Shown here: positions 1 to 6,175 of the stretch, piece after piece | How positions within the stretch are numbered: the first letter of the stretch is position 1 | Layout of the letters: each line of letters opens with the position of its first letter | NCBI GenBank assembly: GCA_041586155.1 | Contig: JBFHAT010000095.1 | Span: 1 to 7,578 of the forward strand | Reading direction: 5' to 3' | Source of the DNA: JBFGJH01 sp041586155 | Lineage (GTDB): Bacteria; Actinomycetota; Acidimicrobiia; Spongiisociales; JAENVV01 | DNA length: 7,578 nucleotides | The notes under the pieces: model-generated | Seen by the model: only the letters and a program-made list of their open reading frames with translations | Told to the model about the DNA's origin: nothing | Database searches by the model: none | Translations under genes and position numbers: made by a program

Positions 1-13
1 AGCTTCGAGCGAA

Positions 14-18
14 GGGAG
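14..18 (+). promoter_or_regulatory. Relict ribosome binding site of the dehydratase pseudogene
   Basis: GGGAG lies 7 bases before the ATG at 26. It marks that ATG as the former start codon, rather than the sequence being the tail of a gene entering from the left. Confidence 0.45.
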
Positions 19-25
19 TGCTCTG

Positions 26-289
26 ATGCCTGCGCTCAAAGAATGGGTGGGTCGAATCGAGCACCGCGACGAGGCTCTCGCACTACGTCCTTACTGAACC
101 CTTGCGGCCTTCGGGGTCGAGAGCCCACACCGGGGCGACCCGCTGTCGGCGCTGTGGCACTGGATCTACTTCGTGCCGGATGCGGGCCGCCATGGACCTC
201 CGGGGCGAACGCACCGAAGAGGCGCCGTTGCGCTGGCATACCGCAGCGACCGATCGGTAGGTCTGCGGGCCGCCATCGAATAGATGCGG
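26..289 (+). pseudogene. Decayed MaoC/HTD2-type acyl-CoA dehydratase, N-terminal remnant
   Basis: Starting at the ATG at 26 (purine-rich GGGAG at 14-18, 7 bases upstream), the frame reads MPALKEWVGRIEHRDEAL and meets a TGA at 95-97. Read through, the same frame continues with TLAAFG and then GDPLSALWHWIYFVP at about 134-178. In family terms, a short start with WVGR followed by GDPLPPLWHWLYF is the hallmark of the FAS1-like N-terminal domain of MaoC/HTD2 dehydratases, which include mesaconyl-C4-CoA hydratases. Beyond about 180 the expected DGHP...PRRMWAGGR region is not readable in any single frame. Only a weak echo (GRSAGRHRID, about 258-287, different frame) suggests a frameshift. The next gene's 3' end starts at 290, so the C-terminal hot-dog part is gone. 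A CGA-to-TGA change would explain the stop (inference). The family call is fairly sure; the exact 3' limit is not. A sequencing error could explain the stop but not the missing body. Confidence 0.68.
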
Positions 290-1159
290 TCAGGCGATTC
301 CGGCGCGCTGGGCGGCATCCATGATCCGCCGGGCCTGGCGCACCACGGCTTCGTCGATCATCGCCCCGTCGGAGCCTCTGACGACGCCCCGCCCGTGTTC
401 GGCCGCCTCTTCGGCGACAGCGATGATCTTGCGGGCAGCATCCACCTGCGCGGTGTCCGGGGTGAGCGCCGCGTGGATCGGTTCGACCTGGCGCGGGTGA
501 ATGGCGGCACGGCTGCCGAATCCCACGGCGAAAAGCTCCCTGGTATCGGCGAGGAAGCGGTCGGGCTCGTCGAACGTGGGTGCGACGGGTGCGATGGGAG
601 CGTCGATGCCCGCAGCCGCCGATGCTGCGACCACGTCGAGCCGGATCGGCAACCAGGTCGCTCCTGAGGGTTCGACGAGGCCGAGATCCGCTGCCAGGTC
701 GATCTCTCCGATCATGAGCCGCGCCACGCCGTCGGCGGATGCGATCTCCAGCAGGTGGAAACGGGCCATTGCCGTCTCGATGAGCGGCACCACCGCCACG
801 AAAGACGCTCCAGCCTCCCCGAGGGCAGCGGCGAGCACCTCGATGTCTGTTGCTGTCTGCACCTTCGGGAGCACGATTCCATCTGGGCGTGCCGGTCCGA
901 TCATCGCGAGATCCGGCCGCATGGTGTCGCCGGAATTGACCCGGACCCACCTCTCGACAGGAGACTCACCTGCGAGCCATTCGGTGGTGACTCGCCGCGC
1001 CTCCTCCTTCGCACGAGGATGCACCGCATCCTCGAGGTCCGCGATCACCGCGTCCGCCCCCATGTCGACTGCTTTCGCCAGCATGTCGGACCGATCACCT
1101 GGCACGAAGAGATAGCTTCGAGCGGCCACAGACCCTCCATCGATCGCCGCCAGCATCAT
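290..1159 (-). CDS. CitE-like acyl-CoA lyase/thioesterase (HpcH/HpaI aldolase superfamily)
   Basis: This 289-residue protein has the usual length for CitE-like enzymes, TIM-barrel proteins that use a divalent metal to cleave or hydrolyse beta-hydroxyacyl-CoAs (citramalyl-, malyl-, methylmalyl-CoA, citryl-CoA). Visible motifs are RSYLFVPGDR (14-23, CoA/phosphate-binding start of the barrel), ADLEDAV (40-46, with Glu43/Asp44), WVRVN (71-75), LPKV (97-100), LIET (126-129, with metal-ligand Glu128), GEIDLAADLG (151-160, with Asp154 as the likely second metal ligand) and GSRAAIHPRQV (215-225). All expected active-site segments are present, so it should be active. The start is the first of two tandem ATG codons, with GGGGGA about 8 bases upstream on the minus strand. 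It is transcribed divergently from the importer operon and runs tail-to-tail into the dehydratase relic, with essentially no spacer. The substrate cannot be told from the sequence. A citrate lyase beta subunit proper is unlikely, because no citD or citF homologue is adjacent. Confidence 0.9.
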   Translation of the reverse strand: MMLAAIDGGSVAARSYLFVPGDRSDMLAKAVDMGADAVIADLEDAVHPRAKEEARRVTTEWLAGESPVERWVRVNSGDTMRPDLAMIGPARPDGIVLPKVQTATDIEVLAAALGEAGASFVAVVPLIETAMARFHLLEIASADGVARLMIGEIDLAADLGLVEPSGATWLPIRLDVVAASAAAGIDAPIAPVAPTFDEPDRFLADTRELFAVGFGSRAAIHPRQVEPIHAALTPDTAQVDAARKIIAVAEEAAEHGRGVVRGSDGAMIDEAVVRQARRIMDAAQRAGIA

Positions 1160-1360
1160 ACGATCCGTCCCCCGGGTACACGGCCGGCTCGATGGCGGGG
1201 ACGAGACGATGCTCGGGGCGGGGACGCAGACTCGTGCGCGGCGACCTGGTTATGCAGCCGTTTGCGAACGAGACAGAGTGATCGAAATTGACTGAGGCCG
1301 GGAATGGGCTGCCGTGTGAACGTCATGGGGCGAGTGATCAAGAAGTTGCGTAGCACGGCG

Positions 1361-1386
1361 CCAACAAACGATTGCAAGTATGTTGG
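1361..1386. repeat. Inverted repeat, candidate operator upstream of importer operon
   Basis: CCAACA at 1361-1366 is the exact reverse complement of TGTTGG at 1381-1386. The 14-base spacer contains the palindrome TTGCAA (1372-1377), almost at its centre. The repeat lies 60-86 bases before the importer start codon, a usual place for an operator. Arms of 6 bases could arise by chance, and no regulator gene lies in the window. Confidence 0.3.
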
Positions 1387-1434
1387 GTCTCTGACCGTCG
1401 GCGTTGCGACGGCGGACCTGGAGAGAGAGTGATG

Positions 1435-1440
1435 AGGAGG
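1435..1440 (+). promoter_or_regulatory. Strong Shine-Dalgarno that sets the start at 1447
   Basis: A perfect AGGAGG ends 6 bases before the ATG at 1447. It favours this start over two in-frame upstream ATGs (1432 and 1372). The one at 1372 would put a hydrophilic, arginine-rich leader before the lipoprotein signal. Confidence 0.8.
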
Positions 1441-1446
1441 ACACCC

Positions 1447-2529
1447 ATGCGTACTACCCGAAGGCCATGGTCTCGAAGTCTCGTGGCACTGTTGACCGTG
1501 CTGGCGCTGATCGCCGCAGCATGTGGCAGCGGAGACGACGGTACGGACACCACGACGGCCGCCGAGGAACCTGCGGAGATGGTGGAGGTCACGTTCGCCC
1601 CTACGGCGCCCCTCCCTATCTACTGGCCGTACTTCTACATCGCCGAGCCTCTCGGTTTCTACGAGGACGAAGGCATCGACATCGAGTTCGTGAACGTGCA
1701 GACAGCAGTTCAGCAATCGCTGCTCTCCGGTCGCCTCACCTTCTCCGGCACCGGTCTCGACTACATCCCCCAGGCGCCGACCCTCGGCGAGGACATCCCG
1801 AAGTGGTTCCTCAACGTCGACCGCTACCTGTGGGTCATGGTCACCTTCGCCGATTCCGAAATCACGAGCGCTGCGGATCTTCGCGGCGGCGTCATCGGGA
1901 TCAATGAGCCGCATGACACCCTCGACGCAGAGTTCCTGATGGGCGCCGCAGGCGTTTCGCCGGGCGAGTACGAGCTGGTGCCCGTCGGTGAGGACCGTGC
2001 GGCCCTCGTCCAGCTCGAGGAGGGCGATATCGACGCATTCGTGACCGCCGGTGCTGTCTCCGTGGCGGCGCTCCGTGACTTCACCGACCGGGAGCTGCGG
2101 ATCATCACCAACGAGAGCGCCGAGTCGTACTACAACGTCGGCACCATGCTCACGGTTCCTCAGCTCGAGAACGACCGCGATCTCGCCGTCAGCTTCGGCC
2201 GTGCCGTCGCCCGCGGCATGGTGTGGGCATGGGAGAACCCCCAAGTCACCGGTGAGCTGATCTTCGAGATGTTCCCCGAGTCGGCAGAGGACGTCGAGCA
2301 GGCGGTCAGGCTGATCGAGGCGGGCAACGAGGCCAATCGTGCGTCGTACGAAGCACGCGGCGCGATGGAGCTCGACATCTTCCAGGAGATGGTGGACAAG
2401 CACGCAGAGCTGGGGCTCATCGACGAGACCTACGACGCGAGCATGTTGTTCACCAACGACCTCATCGAGGACATGTGGGACTTCGACGTCGATGCCGAGA
2501 TCGAGCGCGCTCGCAACGACGAGCGCTGA
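1447..2529 (+). CDS. ABC importer substrate-binding lipoprotein, NMT1/SsuA-like
   Basis: This 360-residue extracytoplasmic solute-binding protein should deliver ligand to the permease encoded downstream. Residues 1-26 form a lipoprotein signal peptide: a basic start (MRTTRRPWSR), a hydrophobic stretch (about 11-25) and Cys26 in the lipobox IAAAC. A low-complexity Gly/Asp/Thr/Glu linker (27-45) follows, then a periplasmic-binding fold of the NMT1/THI5/SsuA type. Typical elements are WPYFYIAEPLGFYEDEGIDI, then LLSGRLTFSG, then ITSAADLRGGVIGI, the family's usual 'site, full-length extension, DLRG' pattern. The mature length fits the family. It heads a tight operon, with the ATPase gene 35 bases on. 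The family binds sulfonates, nitrate, pyrimidines, riboflavin, aromatic acids and others; the residues here do not let me choose. It lacks the Cys-rich motif of yeast-type THI5 HMP synthases, so it is a binding protein. Confidence 0.9.
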   Translation: MRTTRRPWSRSLVALLTVLALIAAACGSGDDGTDTTTAAEEPAEMVEVTFAPTAPLPIYWPYFYIAEPLGFYEDEGIDIEFVNVQTAVQQSLLSGRLTFSGTGLDYIPQAPTLGEDIPKWFLNVDRYLWVMVTFADSEITSAADLRGGVIGINEPHDTLDAEFLMGAAGVSPGEYELVPVGEDRAALVQLEEGDIDAFVTAGAVSVAALRDFTDRELRIITNESAESYYNVGTMLTVPQLENDRDLAVSFGRAVARGMVWAWENPQVTGELIFEMFPESAEDVEQAVRLIEAGNEANRASYEARGAMELDIFQEMVDKHAELGLIDETYDASMLFTNDLIEDMWDFDVDAEIERARNDER

Positions 2530-2549
2530 TCGAACGAGCTGGCTGAGAG

Positions 2550-2555
2550 AGGAGG
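2550..2555 (+). promoter_or_regulatory. Shine-Dalgarno supporting a GTG start at 2565
   Basis: AGGAGG lies 9 bases before the GTG at 2565. It supports this non-ATG codon as the start of the ATPase gene, giving the normal N-terminus MEIDVRDLGKVY. Confidence 0.75.
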
Positions 2556-2564
2556 CCAAGACTC

Positions 2565-3350
2565 GTGGAAATCGACGTACGAGACCTGGGCAAGGTGTAC
2601 TCCTCATCTCGCGGTGAGAGTGTGGTGGCGCTGGACGGCGTCACCACCTCCATCGCAGCGGGCGACTTCGTCTCTCTGGTAGGGCCGAGCGGGTGCGGCA
2701 AGAGCACGATGCTCGACATCGTCGCCGGGCTCATCCCACGAACGACCGGCGAGGTCCTGTTCGACGGTGTGGCCGCTCCCAACGGCGTCACCTCGACGGG
2801 CGTGGGACTCGTGTTCCAGAAGTCGGTGCTACTGCCGTGGAGGACGGCGCTCGAGAACGTGTTCCTCCCGGCCCAGCTCGGTGAAGATCCCGTCGGCAAG
2901 GAGCGCGGTCCGGAGCTGAAGGAGCGCGCCCTGGAGTTGCTCGACCTGGTCGGCCTTGCGCAGTTCACCGAGAAGTATCCGTGGGAGCTGTCCGGCGGCA
3001 TGCAGCAGCGGGTGGCGATCGCCAGAGCGCTGTTGCTCGAGACGGAGATCATGTGCCTCGACGAGCCATTCGCAGCTCTCGACGAGTTCACCAGGGAGCA
3101 GATGCACGAAGAGCTTCTGCGGATCTGGGAAAAGCAGGGATTCACCGCCATCTTCGTGACGCACAACATCTTCGAGGCGACGTTCCTCTCCAACCGGGTG
3201 CTGGTGATGACACCGCGTCCAGGGAAGGTGGTCGCCGAGGTGGAGATCGATCTGCCCCGGCCACGGTCGACAGACATGATCGGGACGTCGGGCTTCACCG
3301 ACAACGTCAGGAAGCTCAGAGAAGCGATGGCGGAGCACTGGTCGGTATGA
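2565..3350 (+). CDS. ABC importer ATP-binding protein, SsuB/TauB/NrtD-like
   Basis: This 261-residue cytoplasmic ATPase should power the importer. All nucleotide-binding motifs are intact: Walker A GPSGCGKST (40-48), Q-loop with Gln85 in VFQKSVLLPW, signature LSGGMQQR (142-149), Walker B and D-loop IMCLDEPFAALD (162-173, with catalytic Glu167) and switch His200 in VTHN. The LLPWRT segment after the Q-loop and the DEPFAALDEFTR stretch are typical of the nitrate/sulfonate/taurine subfamily. It starts with GTG. Its stop overlaps the permease start by 4 bases (ATGA at 3347-3350), so the two are probably translationally coupled. Nothing looks degenerate. Confidence 0.95.
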   Translation: MEIDVRDLGKVYSSSRGESVVALDGVTTSIAAGDFVSLVGPSGCGKSTMLDIVAGLIPRTTGEVLFDGVAAPNGVTSTGVGLVFQKSVLLPWRTALENVFLPAQLGEDPVGKERGPELKERALELLDLVGLAQFTEKYPWELSGGMQQRVAIARALLLETEIMCLDEPFAALDEFTREQMHEELLRIWEKQGFTAIFVTHNIFEATFLSNRVLVMTPRPGKVVAEVEIDLPRPRSTDMIGTSGFTDNVRKLREAMAEHWSV

Positions 3351-4186
3351 CTGCGCAGTCAGACATCAGTCAGTCGAAGGCTCTCGACGCCCTCGACCAG
3401 GACAATGCGATGGGCAGGTTGGCGCGGACCGTCGGGCTCCAGGTGCTCACCGCGGTGATCGTGCTCGGGCTCTGGGAGCTGCTGACGGCGACCGGGGTCA
3501 TCGCCAGCTACCTGCTGCCGCGCGCATCCGAAGTGTTGGTCACCTTCTGGCGCGACGTGGTCGACATCGTGACCGGTGGGCGCATGTGGACGCACTTCTA
3601 CACGACCCTCATCGAGATCGTCCTCGGATTCATCGGGTCCGTGATCATCGGTGTGAGCATCGGCGCGGTGCTCGCCGAGTTCAAGCCACTCGAGCGAGCC
3701 GTCTACCCCTACGTCGTGGCCGCGAACGCGACACCGCGTATCGCTTTCGCCCCGCTCATCGTCATCTGGTTCGGTTTCGACTACTCGTCGAAGATCGTCA
3801 TGGCGATCGCCGTTGCGGCGTTTCCCGTCATCGTGAACACGATCGCCGGTCTCGGAGCCACTGATCGTGACGACCTCCGGCTGATGCGATCACTTGGTGC
3901 CACCAGGCTGCAGGTGCTGTGGCGGGTGCGTCTCCCGACGGCGCTGCCGTACCTGTTCGCCGGCTTCGAGACAGCGATGCTGTTCTCAGCCGTCGGGGCG
4001 GTGATCGGCGAGTTCATGGGCGGCAACGCCGGACTGGGATACGTGACGCTGCTCGCCCAAGAGTTGTTCAGGCTGGACGATGCCTTCTCGGCTATCGCCT
4101 TGCTCTCGATCCAGGGTTTCCTGCTGCACAGGCTCGTGGTCATCGCACGCCGGCGACTGGTGTTCTGGCAGACCGACAGTGTTTGA
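3347..4186 (+). CDS. ABC importer permease, SsuC/TauC-like (BPD_transp_1)
   Basis: This 279-residue inner-membrane permease fits the family length. The start is the ATG in the ATGA overlap with the ATPase stop. A hydrophilic leader of about 25 residues comes first. Membrane segments follow at about 30-50 (LQVLTAVIVLGLWELL), then the FYTTLIEIVLGFIGSVIIGV stretch, the APLIVIWFGF and IVMAIAVAAFPVIV stretches, FETAMLFSAVGAVIGEFMGG, and a last one near AFSAIALLSIQGFLLHRLVV. The cytoplasmic EAA coupling loop is clear at about 178-206 (RSLGATRLQVLWRVRLPTALPYLFAG), with the conserved G and LP. The C-terminus is arginine-rich (ARRRLVFW), as expected for a cytoplasmic end. A single permease gene implies a homodimer. 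The stop at 4184-4186 is followed in the same frame by the next gene. Confidence 0.94.
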   Translation: MTAQSDISQSKALDALDQDNAMGRLARTVGLQVLTAVIVLGLWELLTATGVIASYLLPRASEVLVTFWRDVVDIVTGGRMWTHFYTTLIEIVLGFIGSVIIGVSIGAVLAEFKPLERAVYPYVVAANATPRIAFAPLIVIWFGFDYSSKIVMAIAVAAFPVIVNTIAGLGATDRDDLRLMRSLGATRLQVLWRVRLPTALPYLFAGFETAMLFSAVGAVIGEFMGGNAGLGYVTLLAQELFRLDDAFSAIALLSIQGFLLHRLVVIARRRLVFWQTDSV

Positions 4187-4216
4187 GCCGAGGAACCGAG
4201 ACGAGAGGAACAAGAC

Positions 4217-5161
4217 ATGAGCAGAACCATCAAGCTGGGCGCCTTCTACCGCTCGCTGCCGATGTTGGTGGCCGAAAAGAAGGGCTTCTATGCCGATCGC
4301 GACATCGAGATCGACTACGGGCAGGTCAAGTCGTCGACCCAGCAGTTCGAGTTCCTGAGCGACGGGCGGTACGAGGTGGTGCAGACGTCACCCGACAACA
4401 CCGCCAACTATCGACTCAACGACGACAACCCGATCGGCAAGCGAGTCGACGCCCAGGGATTCATGGGACTCGACTACGGCATGAAGCTGATCGTCGTCGC
4501 GCGATCGGGGATCGAGACGATCGAAGACCTGCGGGGCAAGACCGTGTCGGTAGACGCCCGTGCGTCGGGGTTCGCCTACGTGCTGTACAAGATCCTTGCA
4601 AAACACGGCCTCGAACCGGACAGGGACTATGCGGTCGTCTCCCACGGCGGCGTCTACGACCGCTACATGGCGCTCGTCGAACAGGATCAGGACTTCGACG
4701 CCACGCTCATGAGCGGCGGGTTCGAGACCCGCGCCGAGGATCGTGGCTTCAACCTGCTCGACTCCGTCCTCGACATCGCAGACCCCTATCTGGGTGTGTG
4801 GGCGGCGGCCCGAACCGACTGGTTGCAGAGCAATCGAGATCTGGTGATCGACATGATCGACGGGTATCGGAGAGCGACCGACTGGGTGTTCGATCCTGCC
4901 AGCAAGGAAGAGTGCCTCGACCTGCTCCAGGAATCGCAGAACACGTCGCGCGAGTTGGCCGAGCGGTTGTACGAGATCCAACTCCAGCCCGGGGTCGGCA
5001 ACGTCCCGGACGCATCGATCGATCCGGAGGCCGTACGCAACGTCCTCGCGCTCCGTGTCGAGTTCGAGGGCTTCGAGACGCCTCAGGATCTCAACGCGCT
5101 GGTCGGCCCGGACACCGATCTCTTCGATCTGTCCTACTGGCGGGAGGCCAGCGCGAGGTAG
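4217..5161 (+). CDS. Second NMT1/SsuA-like binding protein without a signal peptide
   Basis: This 314-residue protein is the last gene of the importer operon, 30 bases after the permease, with AGAGGA (4204-4209) 7 bases before its ATG. It has the binding-protein pattern: LGAFYRSLPMLVAEKKGFYADRDI at 7-30, a SDGRYEVVQTSPDN segment, and GIETIEDLRGKTVSV with its DLRGK motif at about 95-110. The N-terminus MSRTIKLGAFYR enters the first beta strand directly, with no hydrophobic segment or lipobox. The in-frame codons upstream run only ten back to the permease stop and contain no start, so no exported form can be encoded here. By family it should bind a small ligand. By sequence it is predicted to be cytoplasmic, perhaps a ligand sensor, a buffer, or an enzyme that reused the fold (inference). 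It shares only the family pattern with the lipoprotein at the operon's head and is not a recent copy. It has no THI5-type cysteine motif. Confidence 0.85.
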   Translation: MSRTIKLGAFYRSLPMLVAEKKGFYADRDIEIDYGQVKSSTQQFEFLSDGRYEVVQTSPDNTANYRLNDDNPIGKRVDAQGFMGLDYGMKLIVVARSGIETIEDLRGKTVSVDARASGFAYVLYKILAKHGLEPDRDYAVVSHGGVYDRYMALVEQDQDFDATLMSGGFETRAEDRGFNLLDSVLDIADPYLGVWAAARTDWLQSNRDLVIDMIDGYRRATDWVFDPASKEECLDLLQESQNTSRELAERLYEIQLQPGVGNVPDASIDPEAVRNVLALRVEFEGFETPQDLNALVGPDTDLFDLSYWREASAR

Positions 5162-5243
5162 TCAACCCCTGGAGCGTGCTCGCCGAGACGCCACCTCCGG
5201 GTAGTGGACCATCTCCACGTGAATCGAACGTCCGCTCTGCCCG

Positions 5244-5262
5244 GTTCGGTGGTCGACCGAGC
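5244..5262. terminator. Weak hairpin between convergent genes, possible terminator
   Basis: GTTCGGT (5244-5250) can pair with ACCGAGC (5256-5262), including one G-T pair, around a 5-base loop. A mild T-rich stretch (ATTTGTT, 5268-5274) follows on the plus strand. It lies between the importer operon and the converging SDR gene, where a terminator is expected. The rest of 5162-5320 shows no gene. Confidence 0.25.
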
Positions 5263-5320
5263 GCTCGATTTGTTGCTCTCACCCTCTCCCGCCAAGCGCC
5301 GATCGGGCACCCAGGGAGGT

Positions 5321-6019
5321 TCAGGGAAGTAGCCACCCGCCGTCGATGGCGATGTTCGCACCGTTCATGGACGGATTCTCGAGAAGGAAGCGGGTGGCGT
5401 CCACGACATGGTCCTGGAGCACTGGTCGCCCGGTGGGCGTACGTGCCATGACCGCGTCGTGCATCGCCTGGTTGTCCGCCCAATACCACGAGTCGAGCAC
5501 GACACCGGGATGGACGGCGTTGATCCGTATCGGAGCGATCTCGAGCGCCAGCGTGTTCATCATCTTCTCGATGGCGCCGTTGACACTGGTCACCGTGGTC
5601 GAACCCGGATACGGCCGGTCCTTCGCTAGTCCACCGAACAAGACGATGGACGCATCATCGGAGAAGCGGTCGAGCAACTGATGGATCGATTCTGGGTACC
5701 CGACCACCTTGATGATCGCCAGGTTGCGGGCCCCGTCGATGTTGAAGTCCTTGATCGAGTTGGCATCGCGCTCAACAGCGGTGATCACCAGGTAATCCAC
5801 CGGTCCCTCCACCGGAGCGAGCCCAGCGGCGATGTCTTCCGGCTTCGACAGGTCGATGACGATTCCATGGGTGTCGCCGCCGACGTCTGCTGCCGCTTCC
5901 CGGGCGCGCGTCTCGTCACGGCTCGAGACGTAGACCCGCCGCCCTTCATCGGCATAGTGACGAACGATCTCCTTTCCGATGCCCGAACTTCCACCGATCA
6001 CGACCACACTTCCCGGCAT
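5321..6019 (-). CDS. SDR-fold protein lacking the catalytic Ser-Tyr-Lys
   Basis: This 232-residue protein has a classical SDR Rossmann core. The nucleotide-binding motif GGSSGIG is at 9-15, the adenine-side acid is in VIDLSKPED (54-62), and VDYLVITA (74-81) sits where NNAG normally lies. RINAVHPGVV (165-174) and the C-terminal NIAIDGGW (222-229) are standard. The catalytic motif is not. Anchoring on TLALEIAP (156-163), the YxxxK Tyr position holds Val143, the Lys position Asn147 (segment TTVTSVNGAIE) and the Ser position Gly130. It may therefore bind NAD(P)(H) without classical SDR chemistry, or use other residues. A group of SDR proteins without the usual active site (Lin1944-like) is known, and this could belong to it (recollection, not checked). 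The start at 6019 is chosen over an in-frame ATG at 6049 because AGGAGG lies 5 bases before it and MPGSVVVIGG is the normal start. It is transcribed divergently from the E1 beta gene. Confidence 0.88.
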   Translation of the reverse strand: MPGSVVVIGGSSGIGKEIVRHYADEGRRVYVSSRDETRAREAAADVGGDTHGIVIDLSKPEDIAAGLAPVEGPVDYLVITAVERDANSIKDFNIDGARNLAIIKVVGYPESIHQLLDRFSDDASIVLFGGLAKDRPYPGSTTVTSVNGAIEKMMNTLALEIAPIRINAVHPGVVLDSWYWADNQAMHDAVMARTPTGRPVLQDHVVDATRFLLENPSMNGANIAIDGGWLLP

Positions 6020-6024
6020 TCGAT

Positions 6025-6030
6025 CCTCCT
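6025..6030 (-). promoter_or_regulatory. Shine-Dalgarno that sets the SDR start at 6019
   Basis: CCTCCT on the plus strand reads AGGAGG on the minus strand, 5 bases before the ATG at 6019. The alternative ATG at 6049 would place this site inside the coding region and add ten polar residues before the first beta strand. Confidence 0.75.
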
Positions 6031-6044
6031 GTCGACTTCGACGG

Positions 6045-6050
6045 ATCATA
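6045..6050 (-). promoter_or_regulatory. Possible -10 element for the SDR gene
   Basis: Read on the minus strand this is TATGAT, close to the sigma-70 -10 consensus, 26 bases before the start codon. No clear -35 box is seen at the right distance. A small palindrome, GTCGACTTCGAC (6031-6042), lies just downstream, where transcription would begin. Confidence 0.3.
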
Positions 6051-6134
6051 CGGTTCGCGCTCGGAGGAATCAGGCAGGAGGGACGTACTCGGGGTGCGAG
6101 CCGTGAGCGACGAGCCCACGGGCGGCTTTGGCTG

Positions 6135-6148
6135 CGGTGAGATCACCG
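6135..6148. repeat. 14-base palindrome, candidate operator
   Basis: CGGTGA-GA-TCACCG has perfect 6-base arms around a 2-base centre. It lies almost midway between the divergent SDR and E1 beta start codons, a suitable place for a dimeric repressor or activator of both. No regulator gene is visible in the window. Confidence 0.4.
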
Positions 6149-6175
6149 AGCAATCAGTGAGTATCGCCCTTCGAC

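Larger units (their letters stand above)
1160..1446. promoter_or_regulatory. Divergent control region between the lyase and importer operon
   Basis: These 287 bases separate two divergent genes and must hold promoters for both. I see no convincing sigma-70 pair. TTGACT at 1288-1293 has no good -10 partner, and GCATAAC read on the minus strand near 1248-1254 is a possible weak -10 for the lyase. The region contains an inverted repeat (1361-1386) and repeated GAGTGATC words (1276-1283, 1332-1339, with a near copy at 1427-1434). No coding sequence or riboswitch-like consensus was recognised. Confidence 0.5.

Noticed and set aside
36..950. Minus-strand frame of 304 codons over the lyase and dehydratase relic
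   Set aside because: It is in a different frame from the motif-bearing lyase, its translation is extremely arginine-rich, and it has no domain. It is a composition artefact.
1288..1316. TTGACT as a -35 box for the importer operon
   Set aside because: No -10-like hexamer occurs 16-19 bases downstream. The sequence there is GC-rich.
1372..1446. Upstream ATG starts for the binding lipoprotein (1372, 1432)
   Set aside because: They would put up to 25 mostly polar residues ahead of the signal peptide. The perfect AGGAGG at 1435-1440 is correctly placed only for the ATG at 1447.
1160..1446. TPP or other riboswitch controlling the NMT1-class importer
   Set aside because: NMT1/THI5 relatives and a TPP enzyme made this worth checking, but I see none of the conserved thi-box blocks here or upstream of the E1 beta gene.
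1447..1524. Twin-arginine export signal on the binding lipoprotein
   Set aside because: The Arg-Arg pair at residues 5-6 is followed by Pro-Trp-Ser and does not fit the S/T-RRxFLK pattern. The lipobox with Cys26 supports ordinary lipoprotein export.
1156..2607. Long open frame on the minus strand (483 codons)
   Set aside because: It lies antisense to the well-supported binding lipoprotein. Its translation is low-complexity, rich in Arg, Glu, His and Val with no recognisable domain. Long antisense frames are usual in GC-rich genes.
4217..5161. Second binding protein as a THI5-type HMP synthase
   Set aside because: The cytoplasmic location would fit, but the cysteine-rich motif of that enzyme is absent. 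The similarity is only at the level of the shared binding fold.
3919..5451. Long plus-strand frame of 510 codons across the permease and second binding protein
   Set aside because: It overlaps two genes with clear motifs in their own frames. The product is Arg/Pro/Gly-rich and crosses the intergenic region without any domain pattern.
5780..5789. GGTGATCACC palindrome inside the SDR gene as a second operator
   Set aside because: It shares arms with the intergenic palindrome at 6135-6148 but lacks the 2-base centre and lies well inside coding sequence. Chance is the simpler explanation.
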